Shown: positions 45,552-56,696 of the stretch, piece by piece
How positions within the stretch are numbered: position 1 is the first letter of the stretch
Layout: each line of letters opens with the position of its first letter
Made by a program: the position numbers and the translations under genes
NCBI GenBank assembly: GCA_014529385.2
Contig: CM043944.1
Location: 93,576,476-93,640,475, forward strand
DNA: 64,000 bases
Source of the DNA: Adiantum capillus-veneris
Taxonomy: Eukaryota > Streptophyta > Polypodiopsida > Polypodiales > Pteridaceae
Direction of reading: 5' to 3'
Notes under the pieces: model-generated
Told to the model about the DNA's origin: nothing
The model's input: only the letters and a program-made list of their open reading frames with translations
Databases searched by the model: none

Positions 45552-46535
45552 TTATTGATCAGTTGAAATTCCATTTTTGGACACAATGTGGCCCAAAATT
45601 TTACCTTGTCTTACCATGAAGATGCATTTTTCCGGGTCTAAGGAAATACGATACGTTCTGTATTTTTCAAAGACTTTTTCCAAATGAGTGATGTGGTCAC
45701 TTCGTCGATGAGAATGAACACAAAGATTATCCATGTAGATCTCCAAAAATTGTCTGAGATATTGTTTGAATGAGTGGCTCATTAGTCTTTGAAATGTGTC
45801 CAAGGCATTGGTTAGGCCAAAATGCATTACCCTATAGGAAAATATACCCCACTCCGTCGCAAAAGCTGTCTCATGTTGATCTTTCGCTTTACTTGTCAAC
45901 TAGTTGTAGCCCAAGAAGCCATCCAAGAAACTATAGGCCACTTTCCTTGCTACCCTCTCAATAACATGATCTGTTATTAGCAGTGGATAGTTATCCCTAA
46001 TGATGGCTGCATTTACCTATTTGATCTTTACACAAACATGAAGTTTGCCATTCTTTTTGGGTACCACCACAATCGGGGACACCCAATCGGTGTGTTCAAT
46101 CTCGTAGATAAACTCAACGTCCTTCAGTGTTTCTATCTCCTCCTTAATTTTCTCGGCAAAAGTTTCATTGTACATATAAGGACGTTGTCTGTGTGGTATG
46201 GCATCACTCTTAAGGGGAATCGTGTGCTGATAGATCCTAGGATCTATCCCCTTTAATTCTTTGTATGACCATGCAAAGACATCTTTGTATCGTCTGAGCA
46301 TATCGACTAGAAGTTGCTCTTCCTTGTCAGTAAGGTCCATGGCAATGTATGCCGGTTTAGACTCCTTGCCTGGTTTTGCTAAGTTGATGCATTTTACGTT
46401 TTTCAGGCCCATCATATGAAATTCTTGGTTCCTTGGGATCTCGTTTGGGTTTTTGCACCACGATTTTCCTATCCTGAATGGTATACTTCTTATAGTGGGA
46501 AGGTGCATCAAATTTATCATCATTTGATTCCTCAT
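45552..46535 (-). pseudogene. Reverse transcriptase of element B
   Basis: Recognisable blocks are PHRQRPYMYNETFAEKIKEE, WVSPIVVVPKKNGKLHVCV, then (after a TAG near 46015) DNYPLLITDHVIERVA, and ATEWGIFSYRVMHFGLTNAL DTFQRLM. The catalytic YxDD motif reads EIYMDNLCVHS, so the second Asp is Asn. GHIVSKNGI ends the palm region. The expected VCVDYR is VCVKIK. The enzyme is dead in this copy. Confidence 0.85.
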
Positions 46536-47403
46536 CAGTTTCCATTTGCGTTGTCCAAACTTCCTTCAAGGCTCACTTTATTTCATTGTATTTGATTTTG
46601 CACTCCATGTTGGACAACTTAATCGATTTTTCGGTTTTCCTTTTTTTTTTTTTGGTTTTTGTGTGTTTGCCTTCTTCGATTTTGTTTTGGTTGAGTCAGG
46701 TTTCATGTATTTCTTTGATATCTTGTCCTTGAGGCAGTTAATCGCTTCTACTAATCTTAAGTACTACGTTTTGTCAATTAGTAGAGGTATTGAGTTCTCA
46801 TTGTGCTTGTCTCGGTTGTTTCTACGTTTATCTTGATATGTGTGTTGTCTTCAAGGACTTTGGTTTGGAAAATCATAGTAGATCACCCGTCGATCCTTCC
46901 ATTTGATGCTCTAACTTGAGCTACTAGACAGCTCGTCGTCCGCGTTATCCTCTAGCATCTTATCAGTCGAGTCTTGGAAATCTTCTTCCTCCGTTTGGTC
47001 AAGATCTCTTACAAAGATTTCATCCACTATGCGTCGGCACTCAGCAACCCCATCCTTGTCAAGGACTTCCCCCTCTGATTTAGGAGGTAGGCTGACACAC
47101 ATCATCTGGAATGGAATGATATCATACCCTTTCTCATCATAGAATTTGGTGAGGGTCACCTTGTTTACACAAAAATCAAGAGTGGCTAGTATTTGTTTCC
47201 ATCCAAAAGGTTCGAACATCTCTTCTGGGAAAGGCTCTGTTATATATGCCTCGTCTTGAGCAATCCTATCAAGAGTGCAATTTTCTTTTCTTAGACTTCC
47301 ACCTTTTGACTTCTTTTTCCCACTGGTGAGCTCTTTTTGGCAGCCAAGCCGGTATTTCTCCTTCCTGGTTAGTTGTGGAGTGCAAGTCTTCTCCTGGGGT
47401 TCT
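46536..47403 (-). pseudogene. Protease-RT linker of element B
   Basis: CVNKVTLTKFYDEKGYDIIP is followed by an acidic stretch (DLDQTEEEDFQDSTDKMLED) and a Lys-rich segment. This is the same junction at which element A switches to its retropepsin-like second domain. Confidence 0.6.
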
Positions 47404-48247
47404 TTATACGTCTCTATAGCTATGATCCGTGACACTAATTTTCGTAGTGACATCCTTGTCCCTTAGATAGATATAGTCGTAACCCCAGTCTTGCACCATT
47501 TTGAGCTGACGCATGAATGGTATGCCCAATATGATGTTGAAATTGCTGCTCTCATTGAAATTCATAATAGCAGAATTTTGTTCATATGCAATGCTACAAG
47601 AGGTTACCACAATCTACTCCAAGATGCCAGTGGGTTTTTCTAGATACCCATCTGCCAATTGAAGTTTCATTCTCGTCTTTCAGAGAGCAGGTTTTTCCAA
47701 TTTTTTCCACATTGCTTTGGTAGCTATGGCTATTCCAACACCACTATCCAATATTGCTCTCACTTAGCTCTTTGTACTCCACTGGCAGGGTAGTATTTCC
47801 TTCTTCACTTTCACAATAATCCCCTACTTTGTTTACTAGTACTGGCTCATGTTTAGTTTGTTTCGAGGGTTGTGTCTCTAAAGTGTTTGGAGAAGCCTCG
47901 GGTGAAGGAATTATCAGCCCCATTGTTTCCAAATTTTTCCCGACCTCATCCCAAAGATGTGGTCTGATATTTATTAACTCTGAGAGAGTGAGTGTACAAC
48001 GGATAGGGGATGACATCAGCTCGTGAAGAGCTTTGGTATCCATCATCTTAGGATTGGCTTTCCATTGAGACGGTACTTTATTTACCTCCGACCGAATTTC
48101 ATGGTTACGAATAAATGAAGGTAAAGTCTTCAACAACTGTGGTTTATTGTCTTCCGATATCATTGTACCTGCATCGCCATATAGTGATCTAATGTCGTTT
48201 GGATAGAGCTCATGTTCCAGGTGGAGTTTTGGGATAGGAGCTGACAC
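47404..48247 (-). pseudogene. Retropepsin of element B, split
   Basis: VGDYCESEEGNTTLPVEYKE and the region of the catalytic Asp lie at 47744-48247, with the loop broken by a frame change near 47750. FNIILGIPFMRQLKMVQDWG, the C-terminal signature, lies at 47404-47610. It matches the better-kept protease of element A. Confidence 0.8.
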
Positions 48248-50933
48248 AGTGTGGAACTTCCATATTTTCTATTCCTGATCTGTTCCCATAGCTCTTGAGG
48301 CAATTGTTCTTCTACCTCCAAAATTGGCAGTGGTACTTGAGAATACGTTCCTTCTGTTGTATTGGCTACCACCCTCGTATCCAATGGTGTTTCATCCACA
48401 GGATCTGGTAGGTTATTATTTTCAATTCTCCGCCCCTCTAACTCCTTTGGAGCCGTACGAACTGATGGTTCCATAAGCGCTTGAGCGGCTTAAATGAGCT
48501 CCTTGCACATCTTTAGCCTCTCTTTCTCATAGCCTAGATGAGGGTACGTTAACCACCTATCCTCTTGGGTTTGGTTAGGCTTTAGCCTTGCCTTGTAAGC
48601 TTTTAAAATTGCATCCAAAGGTTCAAACACCTTGTCTACCAAGACCGACCCTCCTGATGGTAGATCCGATGGTTTTTTTAATCTCGTTGTTTCCCTTAAG
48701 GTCTCTTTCCCTTTGAAGTTGTTCCTCTTTTTTCAGTAATTTGGTTTCCAATGCCGCTTTTTCCTTTTCTCTTTTGGCTTTCATCTTGTTTTGTTTTGCC
48801 TTCCAAGATTTCCTAGGGGTTTGGACAGACAAGTTTTCTATCCCTGTTTGGCTGGCTGGGACGTTCCTTGCTGTCTCATGTGCTTGAGCTCTAGTGACCT
48901 TGTTTATCAGAATGTTCAATTTTGTTTCTGATCCACTTGAGCTTGGAACAATCCCCATTTTTTTCATGGTTGTTTTCCCTTTGTTTTCAGGGTTTTTTTG
49001 GATAGTGTGGAATGAGATGGTCATGCATCCGTCACAGAATCCAAAAAGTTTCACCCGTTCTCCTTTGTTTGGAAAAACTCTAGCCCAATGATCACCGCCA
49101 CATTCCTAGCATGGTCCTACAGGTGGTGGAGAAGCCTATGGAGCCCCCATCGGTTGTCCTGTTCTAGGAGGGTAGCCCCTAGGTTTGTAGACTTGATTTT
49201 CCATGAACATGATCATATTCTCATCGCCCAAGTAATGGTTTTTAGTTGGCTATGCTATGTATGAGGGCTCGGACATATCTTCAAGAATTATCTATGGATT
49301 ATGTCTCTTTGGAGCATATACATTCCCATCAAATCCCCTGTCATAAGTATAATCTGAATCTTCCTTGTATGAGACTACTTGGACCATACTCTGATCAGAA
49401 GGTGGTTCTAAGGGTTGAGAAATCCTTACCATAGTCCTATTTTCCTGGGGTAAGCGAGATTGATGTCCCAACATAGGTTGAGATCTTTCCTGCCCCAAGA
49501 TTGCGTTATTTGGCCCTACTTGGTACCTTGGAGGGGGCAGAAGTTGATGTCCTCCATGTGGTCTGTATTGTCTCTCTCTAACATAGTTCCGCTTATAGAA
49601 ACATTTGTGAGTTTCATGGTTTGTCCATTTTTGTTATGTAGCACACCGTTTCAATATTTGTTGTGCGTTTACTCCTAGCCTTTGTTGAAGGTTACACCAC
49701 TGGGTTGGATGATCTCCTGCACAAGTATCGTATTTTTGGGTGGGCCGTTGTCATGTGTTTGGATTCGTCCTGTTTCCTTGGTTTATCCTCCTGATCACTT
49801 CCTCGATCATTTGATCAACATCCGGCACAATCGGGTTTTGCCCTCCCAATTTTGTCATGCACTCACTAGTGGCTGAAGGGGTTCTACTCATCCCTTGATC
49901 TGTGTCTTCAGTCACCTCCCCATGTGACTTGCAGTTATCTACAAGATACAACGCCTCTTTTGTGACTTGCTCAAAAGTTACACATGCCTTCAAGTGCAAG
50001 TCCTTTTTGAGCGTGTCATTTCACAATCCTTCTATGAAAAGGACCGATAGTCTTTCATTCTGAGGTAGTTCTCAATCAGGGATCTTTTTATGTACTGCTT
50101 GAAATGAAGCAATGCTTCCTTCACTTTCTCTTTTTCCTTTTGCCTAAATGCATAGATCTGGGAGTCAGTGTTATGCTTGATCCCCCTTTTTGAGAATTCC
50201 TCAGCAAATTCTCAAAGAAGTTTCTCAATACTTGGGAATTCCAAGTTGTTTAATGGTTGGAACCAAGTCAAGGTAGTACCTTCTAATGTCAACCCAAAAC
50301 CTTCATATTGAGTGTGGAAATTAGTTACCTGTTCTGCTCTCAACACTTGTTTGAAGATTGAACATGGGCATACAGATCTCCAGATCCATTATACTTTTTG
50401 GGTACACATTTTTCCACCTGAGATGGTCGCATATGTCTGGTCTCTGCAACCATTCTAACAACTCCTGGTACGCCTCGTGTGACTTCTATAGGTTCAAAAT
50501 CTTCTCTTGGTACTAACAGTGCTATCCTATCTACTATACGTTCATCAAGTCAATCTCGTGTAATAGTCAGAGGGATTCCAGTGGTGTGAGTGATGTCAGG
50601 AACAGTATTGCCCCTATGTGTGTTCATGGAAGCCCTAGATGCCTTCGATCCTAAAGGTTCTGTTTGTGGGACTTGTTCACGTCCATAAGAATCCTCCACC
50701 TTGGTTCTCAAGGGGCTCACGGGTACAATCTCAGGTCTTGTGTGAGTAATCGTGGTTTTTACCTCTTCCATATTTACATAGTATTGGTGGAGTGGTCCTC
50801 CAAAATATGTATATCTCTTTAATTCCTTACCATCCATTGGAGAGTACTTTCGACCATACTTGTCCATTATGACCACCTGAATACTTCTGCCCTCTGTGTA
50901 CGTGTAAACATACAAGTTTTTTTGATGCGTCAA
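48248..50933 (-). pseudogene. Gag of element B, main part
   Basis: The capsid-like region can be traced around 49750-50540 in several frames (KKDLHLKACVTFEQVTKEAL and WLQRPDICDHLRWKN-like text). A zinc knuckle C-x2-CGGDHWARVF occurs near 49100-49135, with a TAG inside it and the final Cys lost. The C-terminal part has the same Lys-rich coiled coil as element A. No continuous frame remains. Confidence 0.7.
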
Positions 50934-50963
50934 TTCTTTGATGCGGGGCGCGTCACATATGTA

Positions 50964-51268
50964 TTAGAGTGTTTGTTCTCCATTATTGAACTTATAAAGT
51001 CCCACATATGTGATGTCTGTGTTAAGGTGCTCTGTCTCATTGGTGCGTCTGAGTACCATGTTTTGTTTCTCCATTTTGGGTGGTTCATCGGCCAGCTCAT
51101 TATCTACCTTGTCCTTGGTGCCGATCATTCCCCATCTATCCACAATAAAAGGGTTATGAACCACCAGGTACATTATTTCCTCTCGGTCAAAATATCTATC
51201 CCCATCATAATCAACATCTACAAGGTCTCTGAACTCGCTTGCCTTATTTTCCAACTTAACATAGTAGC
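50964..51268 (-). pseudogene. Gag N-terminal part of element B, left of element D
   Basis: The frame YVKLENKASEFRDLVDVDYD continues with GDRYFDREEIMYLVVHNPFI and VDRWGMIGTKDKVDNELADE. Across the inserted copia element the frame is continuous with 56446-56530, which identifies the two pieces as one former ORF. Confidence 0.75.
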
Positions 51269-51495
51269 TGTTGGAATTAGGGTTGCAGAGAAACACACAC
51301 AGCTTGGAGAAGACGAAGGAAGCTCAAGGCACACAATCGAGAGTGTGTTACTTAGTGTGCAATGGAAAGATAGATAGCCCTAGAGTGATGGGCATATATA
51401 CAATGCACGGGGGAAAAAACCTCCTAAAGAGGGAAAAAATGCCCCGGCGGTCCTAGTGTGTTCACACACATCACTACCACATGTATATGGTAACA
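51269..51495 (-). repeat. 3' LTR of element D
   Basis: TGTTGGAATTAG...GTAACA on the plus strand, 227 bases. It contains GGGGGAAAAAACCTCCTAAA and is the partner of 56219-56445. Confidence 0.95.
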
Positions 51496-51508
51496 AATCC
51501 CCCCTGGA
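51496..51508 (-). promoter_or_regulatory. Polypurine tract of element D
   Basis: The minus strand reads CCAGGGGGGATT directly before the 3' LTR. This is the usual primer site for plus-strand DNA synthesis. Confidence 0.8.
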
Positions 51509-51570
51509 GTGATGCGGTGAACGAGAGTTGGCACATGAGTAAAGGGAAGTGCCATGCCCTGAGGACAGGA

Positions 51571-54500
51571 TCAGTCCACAAAGGGGAGTAAGCCCAAAGC
51601 TTTGCGGAAAGCTTCAAGCTTCTCACGAGACAATTCCTTTGTGAAAAGATCTGTTAGGTTGTCCTGTGTTGGCACATAAGCCAAGCTGATCTCTCCTGCT
51701 AAGAGCCTCTCCCTAACATAGTGGTAATGCACCTCAATGTGCTTTGTGCGAGCATGAAAAACTGGGTTCCTCGCAACTGCCAATGCGCTCTAACTGTCAG
51801 TGTAGATAGTGTTGGCAGTGTCTTGTCCAACACACAAATCAGCCATAAGGCGTCTGATCCATACACACTCAACCGTAGCTGTGAAGACTGCCCTGTACTC
51901 AGCCTCACAACTCGAAGTGGCCACAGTAGGTTGCTTCTTGCTCAACCATGATATACATGAACTGCCAAGCATGAAACAAAAACCACTTGTGGACACTCGT
52001 GTGTCAAAACAACCAGCCCAATCTGAGTCCAAAAAAGCATGTAAGTCTGGAGGCAATGATCCCCTCTTGGGATAAAACAAGCCAAGATGTAAAGTGCCAC
52101 TAAGGTAGCGGAAAATACTCTTGACAGCTTGCCAATGCTTAGACCCTGGGCTATGCATAAATCTGCTGACCTGTGAGACTACAAACTGAATATCTGGCCT
52201 CGTGTTGCATACATAAATGAGGCAGCCAATAGCAGTTTGGTAAAGAGTGACATCAGCAGGATCACCAGAATCATGTAGACTCAACTTCAAACCTGTTTCC
52301 ATGGGAGTGGCAATAGGTTTGCAATCCTCAAGTCCAAACTTACATAGCAATGTCTCTATGTAACTTTTCTGACACAAGGCAATACCACCATCACACTCCT
52401 TAAACTGTATACCCAAATAATGATGCAACAGCCCCAAATCTTTCATCTTGAAAGTAGCATTTAAATCAGCCTTAAATTCAGCAATATGTCTCTCATTTGG
52501 TCCATTGATCAGCAAATCATCAACATAACGAACCACGATGAGAAATACATCACCCTCACGCTTTACATACAATGTGCTTTCTGTTGGACTGTTACGAAAG
52601 CCTTGTTTGACCAAATGAGTGTCAGCTTTCTCATACCAAGCACGAGGAGATTGCTTCAACCCATACAAAGCCTTGTTACATTTGCACACTTTGTCCTCTT
52701 GTCCTTTTATGACAAAACCGCGAGGCTGCGTTACATAAACTTCCTCAAATATGTCACCATTCAAGAAAGCAGTAACAATGTCTGATTGATGTACATCCCA
52801 ACCAAAATGAGCTGCCAATGCACATAGAAAACGCACAGTAGTCATACGACAAGTGGGAGCAAAAGTCTCTTCATAATCTATGCCTTTTTGTTGTGCATAA
52901 CCCTTTGCAACAAGTCGAGCCTTATGGCGATCGATCTCACCATCCGGCTTGCGTTTCAACTTGTAGACCCACTTCGTACCAATGGTCTTTTTGCCAAGAG
53001 GCAAATCACATAAAGTCCATGTGTCATTTTCTATAAGTGCGTCATATTCTGATTGCATGGCAGCCATCCAATTTTCTGAATTCTGTGCTTCATCAAAAGA
53101 CAGAGGCTCCTCAACATCATGTAAGCTAGACACAGCCAAAGCATAACAATCTAATGCATAAGATGCATGGCGAAAGCCTGAGAGAGTACGACTAGACAAA
53201 GGTGCATCCAATTTACTGTCATGCAAAGTGTGCACCAGCCATTTTGGCATACCTCTAGCCTGCTCATTTTCAGCCCTTTCCTCATCAAGTACATCATGTA
53301 CATCTGCATCAGTAATAGGCTGATCTAAAACATTTTCAGAAACCCCCATAGGCTATACATTTGCCTCATTGGAACTTACATTCGTATTTCCACCACTGAA
53401 AAGAGGCAACAAAGTGTCATAAATGTCCTGTGAGCTTACATTACTGTCTCTAGTACATGACAGCAAGGGCTGAACAGAATCTTCCACAAACACTACATCC
53501 TGAGAAACCAGAATACGTTTTGTTTGCGGATGATACAACCTGTAACCTTTTCTTTCAGCACTATAACCAACAAAAATACATTTGACAGTCTTATCATCCA
53601 ATTTTCTGCGCTGCACTTGTGGCACCAAAGCATATGCCAAACAGCCAAAGACACGCATGTGCTCAATAGAAGGCTTTAATGCCATGCTTCATATGGAGTA
53701 ATAGACTGCAAAGCTTTCGTAGGACACCTGTTTAGTACATAAGTGGCACACATGATGGCCTCAAGCCAAAAAGAATGCGGCAAAGCTTGACTTTTGACCA
53801 TACATCGTGCCATTTCCGTCAGTGACCTGTTTTTCCTCTCAGCAACACCATTTTGCTGAGGTGTATAAGGCACTGTACATTGGTGTTTTATCCCACGACT
53901 AGCCAGAAATGCATTAAATTCATGAGACATATACTCCCCCCCTCGATCGGAATGGAGGGTGCCCATAGTACATTTCGAGACATTTTCAGCCATAGCCAGA
54001 AATTGTTTGAAGCACATAAAAACTTCGGACTTCGCTTTAAGCGGAAATACCCATGCATGCCTGGAGTAATCATCTATGAAAGTCATGAAGTACAGGTAAT
54101 TTCCCAAGGACGGAGTTTGCATGGGCCCACAAACATCACTATGCACAAGCTGCAACCTGCATGTGGCCCTAACTGAACCATCCTTTGGAAATTTAGAACG
54201 CTGCATCTTACCCAAAATACAGCCTTCACAAACATGTTTGACAGGTGCTTCAAGAGGCGGAAAAGAAGCAACCATATCAGATTTCTGCAAACGCAGCAAA
54301 CTGGCAAAATTCAGATGACCAAAACGTGCATGCCAAAGTTTTGCATCTAAAATAGCCCTTGAACCTGCAACAGCATTTGCAAAAAATTTTCCACACTTGT
54401 CATACAAAGTGAGCTTATACAGCCCATGGCACAAAAGGCGAGATGCAACAATATCATCACCAAAACTGAGATCATGAACTGTACATCTGTCATCCACAAA

Positions 54501-55214
54501 TTTGACTACAAGTCCAAGTCTAGCAAGTGCGGATACAGACAAGAGATTCTTCTTGATCCCAGGTACATAAAGTGCATCAACAAGTGTGAAAGAACTGCCA
54601 TTAGCAACAGTAAGCACAGTCTTTCCAACTCCCTGAACTGGATAAGAGGCATTGTTGGCACAAGTGACTGAATTCCCATGAGGGACAGACACGAGAGAGG
54701 TAAACAATTCACCATGTGAGGTAATGTGCTTTGTAGCACCACTGTCGAAATACCACACATGTGAATCTGCAGCAACTGACAAGCATGCATCATGGATAGC
54801 AGGATTGTAAGTGCACTCTGCGCTAAAAGCCCATTCTGCATCAACATCAGCAACACAGTCTCCTTTCACAGAAGACTCAACAATGGCTGCATTTGTAGTG
54901 GAACCAGCATGTGCATTGGAACCACCCTCTTTCTTCTTAGCCTCTTTGGCCTTCAACTTAGGACACGACTTGATCAAGTGATCATTGTCTTTACAATAAT
55001 GGCAACGCATCTTCTTTTTGCCCTTATCACCAGAATTTTCAGACGAAGTGCTGCCAGCAGAAGCATTAGGAACAAAATTTTTGCCACTCGCAGCAAAACC
55101 ATAAGAAGTGGCTGCATTACTGTTACCACCCTTTCTTTGAGAAGCAATAAAATCTTGTTCAACTGCACGCTGCCTAGTCCTGTTTTTTCTAGAAAGTGAC
55201 TCTTGCAACAGCAA
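51571..55214 (-). pseudogene. Gag end and Pol of element D
   Basis: In order: the zinc knuckle CHYCKDNDHLIKSC, protease VWYFDSGATKHITSHG, the GAG-preintegrase LWHARFGHLNFASLL, integrase LVHSDVCGPMQTPSLGN, LHSDRGGEYMS and TPQQNGVAERKNRSL, RT TFAPTCRMTTVRFLCALAAH, KALYGLKQSPRAWYEK and RYVDDLLINGP, and RNase H HAFLDSDWAGCFDTRVSTSG and SCEAEYRAVFTATVE. The frame is long and well kept. It is broken by a shift near 53680 (within TPYEAWH/ALKPS), TAG near 53350 and TAG near 51792 (DS*SALAVA). Few changes would separate it from an intact copy, so it is young relative to the other elements here. Confidence 0.93.
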
Positions 55215-55853
55215 TGTGCATAATGCATCAAACTTGACAACTTCAGGATTTCCTTGGGTGATCAGTCTCCAAGTACTAGCAAAATTGTGGTAGGAATCTG
55301 GTAAGGCATCAAGAACAGTCTACACAAGGGAACTGTCTGAAATGACTTCGCCTGCAGAAATAAGCTGCTCATTGATATCCTTGACACTAGCAAGGAAAGT
55401 GTCCATATCATCTTCCTCATGCATAATCTTCGACTCCAGCTCTTTACGCAGCAAAGCAATTTTAGCCTCATTGCGGCTTGCATAAAGACCTGCTAGAATA
55501 TCCCAAGCCTATTTTGTAGATTTTGCTGAACGGATGTGAGGAACAATGGTGCGCTTCACAGACAACGCAATCAATGCATGAGCCTACGCATACTTAACAT
55601 CCCAACGAGCTTGTTCTACCGTAGGCAAAACAACTCTAACAGTTGCAATCCTTGCAGCAAGACCTGCAACATCCTCAACATCGCCTACATCCTCAGAACC
55701 AGGACGTACATCAATGCCCTGCACAATGTTCCAGACACCCTTTGACACAAGAACATTTTGCATCATATAAGACCACATAGGGTAGTTGTCCCCATCCAAC
55801 CTGTCCTCAGTAGCAAACATCTTGAACACATCTGTGCCGTTGTTGTCAGCCAT
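55215..55853 (-). pseudogene. Gag N-terminal part of element D
   Basis: The start ATG at 55853 gives MADNNGTDVFKMFATEDRLD, and LDGDNYPMWSYMMQNVLVSK follows, the typical copia Gag opening (L-x-GxNYxxW). The reading continues with AHALIALSVKRTIVPHIRSA and LYASRNEAKIALLRKELESK, interrupted by three TAG codons near 55585, 55515 and 55323. Confidence 0.88.
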
Positions 55854-56204
55854 GGTAAATGTTGCACCTGATGTGAAAACTGCCCGAAAATAGGAGTAAC
55901 GGAGCGGGAACAACCTGTGCTATATATCACAAACCATAGAATACTATAAGGCACCTGTTTTGCAGAAAACGGCAATGATAGAAATTCTGCACAAAATGAC
56001 GAAATAGCCTGTGCAGTACTGTCTGTAGTGGAAACGGAGGCCGAAATGAGCCCAAATTAAAATTCTGAGCAGACCTAGCTCTTTGAGCTTTCCCAAAAAA
56101 TTTGTCGACCTGCGAACGCTTGCCAAAGCTCGCTGAAATCGGAGAAAGTGAGTAGGTGTGTGCTGGAGCAGCTGCTGGGGACTAAGCCTGGGAGGACGTG
56201 ACCT

Positions 56205-56216
56205 GCTCTGATACCA
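56205..56216 (-). promoter_or_regulatory. Primer-binding site of element D
   Basis: The minus strand reads TGGTATCAGAGC two bases inside the 5' LTR. It is complementary to the 3' end of plant initiator tRNA-Met, the standard copia primer. Confidence 0.95.
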
Positions 56217-56218
56217 AT

Positions 56219-56445
56219 TGTCAGAATTAGGGTTGCAGAGAAACACACATAGCTTGGAGAAGACGAAGGAAGCTCAAGGCACACAATCGAGAGTGTTTTA
56301 CTTAGTGTGAAATGGAAAGATAGATAGCCCTAGACTGATGGGCGTATATACAATGCACGGGGGAAAAAACCTCCTAAAGAGGGAAAAAATGCCCCGGCGG
56401 TCCTAGTGTGTTCACACATATCACTACCACATGTATATGGTAACA
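56219..56445 (-). repeat. 5' LTR of element D
   Basis: 227 bases with TG...CA ends and about 8 differences from the 3' copy. It holds the promoter of the element. A TATATAC phrase lies near its centre (CATTGTATATACGCC on the minus strand). Confidence 0.95.
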
Positions 56446-56696
56446 GCAGCGGTCCATTCCATCCTTATAGATTTTTGCCTTAAGCACGTTTTCAAATTGA
56501 AACTTCAAATACAACAATTTTACATCAAATGCAGGCTGAGAAGGACCTGCACCATGGAAGTTGTTCCCTTAGGGTTTGACTTGTTAGAATCTTCAGTCAT
56601 GAGGATGTATGATCTCTCAGAAAAAGTGTCAGAGAAACTCTCCTCTAAAATAGGTTCCAAAGGTGGTAGTGGTCTCTGATTCACAGTTTCTTCCAT
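56446..56696 (-). pseudogene. Gag start of element B, right of element D
   Basis: ATG at 56696 gives MEETVNQRPLPPLEPILEES and SERSYILMTEDSNKSNPKGT. After a frame change near 56530, the text PAFDVKLLYLKFQFENVLKA and KIYKDGMDRC runs into the target duplication and continues at 51268. Confidence 0.7.

Larger units (their letters stand above)
51269..56445 (-). mobile_element. Ty1/copia element D, near full length
   Basis: Two 227-bp LTRs (51269-51495 and 56219-56445) differ at about 8 positions by eye. The PBS is complementary to initiator tRNA-Met, and a polypurine tract lies next to the 3' LTR. Gag and Pol are in one order on the minus strand. Flanks GTAGC (51264-51268) and GCAGC (56446-56450) match at four of five bases and are the likely target duplication. 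Removing the element restores one reading frame in element B. The coding region carries several TAG codons and one frameshift. Confidence 0.93.
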
